From Microplitis mediator (lineage: Eukaryota > Arthropoda > Insecta > Hymenoptera > Braconidae), in NCBI RefSeq assembly GCF_029852145.1, contig NC_079971.1, positions 14,658,667 to 14,722,666 of the forward strand: DNA of 64,000 nucleotides. The letters are read 5' to 3'. Positions 56,724 through 64,000 of the stretch are shown here, piece after piece. The translations under genes and the position numbers were made by a program. Position 1 is the stretch's first letter; each line of letters begins with the position of its first letter. The notes beneath the pieces were generated by a model. That model did not search any database and had not been told where the DNA came from. It saw nothing but the letters and a program-made list of their open reading frames with translations.

Positions 56724-57993
56724 GCGGTGTTTAGTCGATGATAAGTTGTGGTATATTTTTATTAATATATTTTTTTCAGTTTATATTTTATCACGTAATA
56801 TATTTTGTTATCAATACACCGGCTGGATTTATTTATTTAGTTATAAACTCTGTCAAATGTATTGTTCAGTTATGTTTATTATTCCGGTCACGTAGTGTTA
56901 AGTGGTATCGTCAGGTGTAGGTATGAGTGTGTTTTTATCGCGGCGTTTTTATAGCTGTGTGGTACGGATTTTATTTCCCGCGTGTTGCTATCCCGGTAAT
57001 AGTCGAATAAAGTTGTTCTTATTTTATTTTATTTTTATCAAATAGTAAAATGTATAAAGTTCGGCTACCATTTATGTGATGATAGCTTGCATACTTACAG
57101 GTTACATACAGGTTATTTTATGTTCGTGTATTTCCCAAGTGTATATTTTTCAAATAATAATTTTTTTGTAAATAGATAATATTTAAATATTAGATAAGGA
57201 ATCCAGGTTTTAGGATCTGTTAAATTAAATAAACAAATTAGAATTAAATAAGCGAAATAGTAGGTTAAACCCACGTGGTAAATAAAATAATTGTTACCTG
57301 ATAATAATAAATTATAATCAGAAGGATTATAATATTTAACTGTTTTATATGATATTTAATAATATTTAAATAATAATATTTGATGTGAACGTATTAAATT
57401 ATTTGTTGCAATAAATAGAACGCAGTTTCTGATACTGTTGTATACCGGTGAATACGTTAAGTGTGGTATAGCGTATAAAGTAATAGATATAGCTATACTA
57501 TCGATTAGTTGTGATTCGAGTTAGGATGGTGTGAATACTCTTACTTTTATTGGATATAGGCAGACGCAGGGGAAGCGGGAGTTGAGGATTGGCGCGTGAA
57601 CTGTGGAGCATGCGCGCTCGTGGTTGTACTTTACTTTCGCTTTCGCTGGGGTCGCTATACTTTGAAGCGACTGTACTGTTGTTGCTTGGTCGTATGTGTG
57701 TGTCCGAGATTCACGTACGCTGAGCCGGGCTGCGAGAGGTATCGCTGTTACACTGTTGCTCTGGTTATTGGCTTCCGTTTCCGGTACAATATCTCCTTTT
57801 AGTTGATTGTAGTTTTCTCGTTATCTGCAAGATATCGAAAAACAGCACTTAATATGTTCACAATTTTCTTTCAGGTTTAATATTTTATTTTTTTCTTTAC
57901 TTTAATTATAAATGTCTTTTTAAATCTGATATTTATATTTTATTGTTAATAATTTAATTAGAATTTTCTTTTGTATTTTATTATTTAATATTC

Positions 57994-58031
<38 letters not shown>

Positions 58032-60286
58032 GAGTCGCAAAATATTTATGATGCAGTTTTTATTTTTGTTATTACCTCTCAGAGTTTGTACAGGTACTTT
58101 GAGGTAGTTATTGGATAATATCAGATTTTATTTATTGTTAATATGTTTTTTTAAAATGAAATATGTGAAGTTAAGGTTTTTACTGTGGTAATTAAATATT
58201 ACTCCAGTCTTGTTTCTCGACTCTCCTTTTTCAAGGGATTATTTTTAGTCGGTCATCGTTATATTTGTTCAAATAGCCGCTGGGCGGGTAGTTGAATAAA
58301 TATAAAAAGAGATACTAGATTATACACCCTGGATCGATACAGGTGTTCCTGAGAGTTATCCCAGCTCACGAATTTAAATATATGTTTAATTCGTACTTAC
58401 GATTATAGCAGCAAAAACCAGGTCACAAAAGTTTATAAATGTTGTCAGTTGGTTGAAATACTATTGCTCAGGAGAGCTTGTAGCGATTATAGAAAATGAG
58501 TAAAATTATGAGAGACAGGTACTTCTGAATACGATATGTACTGTATGGAGTCAGGTCAGATTATGAGGTGGTGGTAGCGACGCGCTTGATCTGTGATCGT
58601 GACGTCACGTCAGGTGAGAAGCGGGGGGTTAATGTATAGTCTGTCAATTATAATTTTCTAGTGATTTAATATACTAAATTATGTTAAATGGTTCTCAACT
58701 ACTTTTTGGAGTAATTCGCAGAATTTACTTTTTATTAAATTTTAATTCAACATTTATTTTATTTTATTTATTGTAAACTTTAGTGAGCGTTGCGTCAAGT
58801 ATGTAAATTCGTGGTTTTTCAGAGATTGATTTTTTTAATTAGTTATCTAGTCTCTGACACCAGATAACTTATGATTTGATTTTAAATAATCAAAGATGAT
58901 TTATATTTTTTTATAGATCATTATATGATCTGGACAGTTCTAATGACTGTACTGGAACCAGAGTTCCGTTTTACCAGGTCTGATGGCCAGAAGGGCTTAT
59001 ACAATTATTTAAACAGATTTTAAATTAATATTATTTTATGTTTGATGCCAGAAGGGCTTACATTTACAGATTCCTGGTAACTGTGCGCATGCTATGATCA
59101 CGTGCACGGGTTCTTGATATTTTCCGACGAATCGGTTTCAATGCTCCATTATTTATTTAAATAAATGATAATTAATTTAATAGCATTTTATTTATGTGGT
59201 GAAGCCACAAGGTTAAAAATAGTTTTATTAGCCACCTTGAAGAGGTTTTATAGTTCAGCTATATAAACAATATTTATTTATACAATGTTTAAATGACATA
59301 GCAATTTTCAGGATTATAGTCTGAAGCGGAGAAGCCGTAAACAGACAAGGTCAAACCATTTGATTAATTAATATCTTATGGGTAATCAAAGTTATTTATA
59401 GAATTATTAAATGACTATGGAAAATAGAATTATTACCAGAGTGGTACAATTCGGTAATTATTGAGTGTCGAGTTTTTCAGGTTTCTGAAAATAATATTTC
59501 GCGCGTGATACCGCGAGTCGGATCACGTGAGATATTGGAATGCGACGCTGAGAGTTCCAGGAACTATTTTTTAAAGCGTCTCATTTTTGAAATTTCTTTT
59601 AGATGATGTCATACATTCTTTCGTAGAATTTTGAGATTATTCATAATTTTATCATAATTTAATTATTGCTCAGAAGGAGCTGATTGTAAGATTTAATTTA
59701 TTTAATAAATTATAAAGATTTTAATTTCTTTTGTTTTCAGGTAATTTTAATTAGAGGATTTTCATATTTTAATTAAATGATTTTAATTTTATTATCAAAT
59801 GATTTTAATGTTATACTTAAATGGAAAATTGCTATTGATGATGAATTTATCAAATAAATTATATTATTTTAAACAGAGTATAATAGTGAATTTAAGTAAT
59901 TAATAATTTTTTACGATGCAAGTGATGCTTGCATAAAGAAGTAGTTTATACAGGTAATTTATAGAGTAATAAATTATGTTTAACACTGGTTGGCCAGGTG
60001 ATTTTACTGATTTTAAGGGTTTTAAGTTTTGCGGTTGAAATGAAGCTAATGAATTTACGTTTTAGACTTTAATAGTTTTTCCTGTAGTTTTAACAATGAT
60101 ATATATGATTTTATGTAGGATTTTAAATATAATCTTTTGGCGTGGCTATGAGTTAGTCGTAAGTTAAATTGAATGAAGTTATTTTCAGGTATTTAATAGT
60201 TTTAATAAACAAAGGTAATTACAGGTATGAAAGTGAAGGTAATTAAATTGTAATCTAATAGTTATTGTAGTTTTTTAGCCAACGTG

Positions 60287-60315
60287 GCCCCACATTGGGT
60301 ATCACTGAAATGTGA
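60287..60315 (-). repeat. Diverged duplicate of primer-site and LTR edge
   Basis: GCCCCACATTGGGTATCACTGAAA parallels GCCCCACGTCGGGCGCCACTGAAA at 60424-60447, in parts shorter than 20 bases on each side of a few changes. It suggests an old junction was duplicated into the leader. Confidence 0.5.
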
Positions 60316-60423
60316 GTTGAATTGAAGCCAATGTGGGAGTAATGATTTTAATTTGGTAAATGATTCTAGATTTTAAATTTTAATAAGGGTGATTGAAATT
60401 TTGTAGTCTAATAGGCCATGTGG

Positions 60424-60441
60424 GCCCCACGTCGGGCGCCA
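60424..60441 (-). promoter_or_regulatory. Primer binding site, tRNA-Lys type
   Basis: On the sense strand TGGCGCCCGACGTGGGGC, one nt from the LTR. It differs at one position from the classical tRNA-Lys1,2 primer site TGGCGCCCAACGTGGGGC. Confidence 0.8.
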
Positions 60442-60858
60442 CTGAAACGAAGTTGAGGTCCACCCCTCTAATAGGGATGAATCAACCGTCCGTTACCCAT
60501 TTAAATTAAATGGGCCCGTGTCCCTTTTAGCTAGTGAGCTAATAATTCGGTAACAGATCCTGGTGTTACCCGGTTCGTAAGGACCAGACGACCGGTTGGC
60601 TATGAATTTATATATGCAAAAGGCATATAAAGGATCGGGAGTCATGGGGCCTTTATAGGGTATTAATATACCAGAAAGAGAGATAGACTACAGGTAGTTG
60701 CAAATGAGCCAAACTAGTGAGAAGCATAAGAAATTATAGAAGTATAATAATAGTGTTATTATACTTACCTGTGAGGTGTTGATTCACTGGTGTTGATGAT
60801 TGAGAGCAATAAATAATTAAGACAATTGTGAGCTCTGTATCACAATTGTCTGGTGTAG

Positions 60859-61229
60859 CTACAAGCAGTTATTGTAGATAAGGATCGCGGCAGGTACGCG
60901 CTTCTGTAAGCAGGTATTACAGGGTAAATCGCGGCAGGTACGCGCTTCCACAAGCAGGTATTGTGGGATGAGATCGTGGCAGGTACACGCTTCTACGAGC
61001 AGGTATCGTAGGAAAGGAGTGCAGCAGGTATGCACCTCTACAAGCAGGTATTGTAGGCAAATGTCGCGGCAGGTACGCGCTTCCACAAGCAGGTATTGCG
61101 GGAAAAGGACGTGGCAGGTACACGCTTCTACGAGCAGGTATCGTAGGAAAAGGATGTAGCAGGTATACATCTTACGGGGTTGCCGTCTTCTACAGGAAAG
61201 GTATGTAGGCTAGGAAGTGTAGCAGGTAT
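60859..61229 (-). repeat. Array of about 16 covarying hairpins, 5' LTR
   Basis: Same array as 48886-49256, shifted by 11973. It lies downstream of the predicted start at 61404, so it is in the RNA leader. Confidence 0.9.
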
Positions 61230-61400
61230 ACACGAGAATAATCATTTAAGTTAATGATTATTTGAGTAATTAGAGAACATACTTAAATATTACTGAATAC
61301 TTAGTCGTAGACAGGTAAGTTAAAGTAAAAAGAAAAGGTTAAAAGAATAAACTTATTTATTATAAAGACATAGTAGTAGTAAAGTTGAGAAATTAGGTAA

Positions 61401-61435
61401 AGCTGAGTAATTAACGGCGCGCAGGCCTTCTTATA
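61401..61435 (-). promoter_or_regulatory. Element 2 promoter: TATA box and initiator
   Basis: On the minus strand TATAAG (61435-61430) is 31 bp from the A of CTCAGCT (61407-61401). Both motif and spacing fit arthropod core promoters. RNA would start at about 61404. Confidence 0.65.
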
Positions 61436-61627
61436 GATTCACGTCGATGCTCATGCGTCGACGTGATGCGCATCCCTTCCATTTAAAATTCAAATGGAGA
61501 GGGATTATTAAATAATAATAATAATTCAATACAGTTCAGCGGGTAAACCAGGTAAACATGGTAACTACCCTAGGTAACGGCCTATTATCATGGTGCGATA
61601 ATGAGGGTTTTCATAAACCTCGTTACA

Positions 61628-61811
61628 ATATATAAAGGATTAAACACACAAAAATAATCTTATACATCTTATATATCCTATATAATCATATATAGTTATA
61701 AGACATTTTTTTTTAAAAAAATTTATAAGCGTTATCGCAAGCTTTTCGAAAGAGGGGACATATGTTTAGGAAAGCAACAGAGTTTTGCAACCCTCTTACT
61801 TTCCGGGGGAT
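61628..61811 (+). other. Element 1 3' end and purine tract
   Basis: Last 184 bp of the element 1 internal region. CCGGGGGA-T directly precedes the 3' LTR and is a short candidate purine tract; a GAAAGAGGGGACA string lies 60 bp upstream. Confidence 0.5.
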
Positions 61812-63162
61812 TGTTATGTCCAAATAATTTTTTTTTTTTATTTTTATAATTATTTAAAATAATTATTTCTGAGCTCCTCTTTGAAAAGCGCGCGAAAACG
61901 CAGCGTCAGCTTTTTCACCTTTTTATGCGGCAAAGAATAGTGGAAAGACACCTGCAATAAGTTTAACGAATAAATAATAAACTGTCGTCACTTTCCACCA
62001 ATGACAATGATTATAAATTCCCCATCAAATCACCAACCAAAGTTTATAAAAAGCCTGAGCACCCATAGCTCAGGGCTAGTCAGTTCATAAAACTAACGGT
62101 CCGCGAATATTCGAACGTCGAAATTTCGTGTACTCTTATTGCAGGAATCCGCCCTAGGCGTTGAAAAGTTAATAAGAGGATTTATAATAATTTTTAACTT
62201 AAACCCTATTGCAGGAATCCGCTTCTGCGTTGAAAAGTCAATAGGGCACTTCTTAAATAATCCAGGCTAATTCTTATTGCAGGAATCCGCATCTGCGTCG
62301 AAAATTCAATAAGAAATAGTCAAAGATTGCTAAATTCTATTAACCTTACTGCAGGAATCCGCCCTAGGCGTCGAAAAGTCAGTAAGGGATTTAAATTTTT
62401 ATATTACAAATCCTCAAATATTGATCTAAAATTCGATCTGACGCAACTGTAGTAATCGTTCGTCTAGTACAATATTTGTCGGATTATAAAAACCATCCGG
62501 TACGATCGAACCAGTGACGCAAATCACGTGAATTTGCGATTCCATCTCGTGCCGAGTTAATTTGCGCATAAAACCACTTTTCGGGTGTGAAAAAGGACGC
62601 ATTAAAAATAAATTGAAATCTTATAAAAATATCTGTTAAGGATAAATAATCCTATAATATAAATTAAATATAAAGTTGTGAAAACTTAGAGGGAACAAGT
62701 GACGTTCAGTAAAAACGTTGTAATTTGAAATAGTTAATAAAAGATCAAGTTCATCACTTCAACCTTGCGGTTTCATTCGAAAGTAGTACATAAGATATCA
62801 TCCTATCAACCCAGCCGCACCCATTCTACCAACCCTCAGGAAGGTCGAGTGAGCTGTTTAGTCCTGGAGGGATAATAGCTGCCGCACTAGAAGAATTGAC
62901 ATCGAAAGGTAGGTGAAAGAGCTATTTTTCTATCATCATAAAATACTTTTGGCTTAAACAAGAGCACCAGTCTCTTCGAAGACGTTTGGGTTCTTAATTT
63001 TCGAAAAGATCCACTATAAATAATAAATTATAGGAAGATAATTTCTTCCTCGTATTCTTTATTGTTGTCCGCACCCTCCAACCCGCTTGTCCAAAAATTA
63101 CTATCGCTACCAAAGGGAGAAATCCCGGATAAATAATTGAAAATTAAGCGGCGGACATAACA
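61812..63162 (+). repeat. 3' LTR of element 1
   Basis: 1351 bp. Hairpin array at 62133-62387; here the third unit has an intact inner stem (CGCATCTGCG), unlike the 5' LTR copy. ACGT follows at 63163. Confidence 0.9.
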
Positions 63163-63295
63163 ACGTATATCGTCATACGAGCGAACATGAAGATTTTTAA
63201 GCAGACACTATCAATGATTTACATAAAGAAGAATTTATTAGTTTTAAGTGGTATTGTTCAGTGATTATAATGTTATTCAATAGAAAAAGCCGATA
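63163..63295. other. Flanking DNA
   Basis: Continuation of the sequence left of 39834; ACGT at 63163-63166 is the target duplication. No gene. Confidence 0.6.
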
Positions 63296-64000
63296 TACAC
63301 TTATCCAAAAAATTAAAGGAACAAAAAAATTTTATAAATTTTTTAGTGATTTTTGGAAAGCTGTATTTTCGTGAAAAATGATCGTATCAAAAAAACAAAA
63401 AAAGTAAATTGATGCTTGAAATCTCTAGTTTAAAGATCTTTCAGCAAAATATTTTTTCGAGCCACGGTTTTTGCGAAATCATAAGAAAAAGGTCAGGACA
63501 AAATTTTTCTAAATTTTTTTGTTTTGTTTTTAAGGTCTACGGGGCCGGGAAAAATTTTCTCAAAAAAACAAATTCATGGCTCGTTCAGGAAATTTATTTA
63601 GCTACAATTTGCTTCTTTTTGTTTCTCTGTACGACAACTTGCTGCTGAGTTATCAGCCTTCAAATGAAAAAGGATCCTTTTGTCTTTGATTATTGATATC
63701 TCAGCAAATAATGGTCACACAGTCATTTGAAGGGCAGTTTAAGAAACTTGAATAAATTCCCTACAAGCTCCATTTTCGATTTTTTCAAAAAAAAATTGAC
63801 TTTTTTATTTTGATAACGATTAGACAATTTAAGGAACAAAACTTGTTCCTTTAATTGTTTTCCAAAACTTTAAGCAATCGGACCAGACAAACGGTTTAAT
63901 GGATCAATCTGAAAATTTCCAGGGTTTTTGAGGGTACATTAAGCTGTAAAATTACCTGGCAACATTATTGTTTTCATCAATATTTGCAGAGTAGCGATGA
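63296..64000. mobile_element. Foldback element, family B, copy 2, cut by the window end
   Basis: Starts TACACTTATCCAAAAAATTA and follows family B copy 1 closely to about 63800. It then jumps to the inner part resembling 33790-33960, so the central region is shorter. The right arm is outside the window. Confidence 0.75.

Larger units (their letters stand above)
56724..60442 (-). other. Element 2 long non-coding leader
   Basis: 3.7 kb between primer site and gag without any supported ORF on the sense strand. It contains a 30-bp poly-T tract on the plus strand (about 57998-58028) and many CAGGT motifs (ACCTG on the sense strand). Near its start is a diverged second copy of the primer-site/LTR junction (60287-60315). 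Such a length is unusual and would need splicing, an internal promoter or an IRES for gag translation. Confidence 0.6.
48470..61627 (-). mobile_element. Element 2: young gypsy retrotransposon with three ORFs
   Basis: Two 1185-bp LTRs (48470-49654 and 60443-61627) with TGTAACGAGG and CTTCGTTTCA ends on the sense strand. They look identical throughout, so the insertion is very recent. An ATAT to ATATAT duplication flanks it. The sense strand is minus. The order is 5' LTR, tRNA-Lys-type primer site, a 3.7-kb non-coding leader, gag, -1 frameshift, protease-RT-RNase H, one TGA, integrase, ORF3, about 0.97 kb, purine tract and 3' LTR. PR-RT-RH-IN order marks it as Ty3/gypsy. Apart from the TGA, the coding parts are intact. 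Confidence 0.9.
60443..61627 (-). repeat. 5' LTR of element 2
   Basis: 1185 bp, identical by eye to 48470-49654. Predicted U3 is only about 220 bp (61627 to 61405); the rest, including the hairpin array, is transcribed. Confidence 0.9.
39834..63162 (+). mobile_element. Element 1: gag-only LTR retrotransposon hosting nested insertions
   Basis: Two 1351-bp LTRs (39834-41184 and 61812-63162) start TGTTATGTCC and end GGACATAACA. ACGT precedes the first (39830-39833) and follows the second (63163-63166). I found about six differences between the LTRs, so insertion was fairly recent. A tRNA-Leu primer site, a structured leader and a gag-like ORF follow the 5' LTR. No protease, RT, RNase H or integrase can be found in the parts that remain after removing the nested solo LTR (45939-47908) and element 2 (48470-61627). 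It therefore probably depends on proteins from a relative. Own length is about 8.2 kb. Confidence 0.85.

Noticed and set aside
49655..60442. CAGGTA motifs as Zelda or Snail DNA sites
   Set aside because: The strong strand asymmetry and presence throughout coding regions fit an RNA-level explanation better, though a DNA role in the LTR is not excluded.

Overview
The window reads as intergenic DNA from an AT-rich animal genome, most likely an insect. The evidence is that every recognisable gene is a transposon gene, the LTR promoters show arthropod-style TATA plus TCAG initiator pairs, and the retroelements belong to gypsy (Ty3) groups common in insects. A parasitoid wasp or other hymenopteran is a guess from general repeat style and is not proven by the sequence. 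No intact host gene is supported. One 46-codon candidate exon (21854-21991) is listed at low confidence.

Layout, 1-39.8 kb: a mosaic of old repeats. There are foldback elements with arms of several hundred bases (families here called A, B, C, E and a hAT-type one with an 8-bp target duplication). There is a TTAA-flanked element inside another repeat and a deleted CsRn1-like gypsy element with a tRNA-Trp-type primer site (12928-16777). A decayed hAT transposase (18147-21113) and a tandem/inverted repeat built on a tRNA-like sequence (22281-25090) follow; the latter is interrupted by an element packed with ACGGTA motifs. The rest is several solo or partial LTRs (3165, 25602, 26549, 31414, 35783), a gypsy integrase relic and long TA microsatellites.

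Layout, 39.8-63.2 kb: a nested set of three LTR elements. The outer element 1 (39834-63162, 4-bp duplication ACGT) has two 1351-bp LTRs, a tRNA-Leu primer site, a structured leader and a gag-like ORF but no pol, so it is probably non-autonomous. It has been invaded by a solo LTR (45939-47908, duplication GGGT) and by element 2 (48470-61627, minus strand). Element 2 is a very young gypsy element with 1185-bp LTRs that look identical. It carries gag, a -1 frameshift site, protease-RT-RNase H, integrase behind one TGA stop, and a third ORF with zinc knuckles where env would be expected.

The most striking signal is RNA-like structure inside LTRs. Element 2 LTRs carry about 16 small hairpins, most with the same heptamer loop and with stems that change in compensating pairs. 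Element 1 LTRs carry four larger hairpins with a conserved core and fully compensating outer stems. A third LTR (26549-29732) has at least five short-loop hairpins. In elements 1 and 2 the arrays lie downstream of the predicted start site, so they should be in the RNA leader. The loop core of the element 2 hairpins (ACCTG on its sense strand) is also strongly over-represented, on one strand only, through the whole internal region of that element. This suggests an RNA recognition system, perhaps read by the zinc-knuckle proteins, but no function is demonstrated here.
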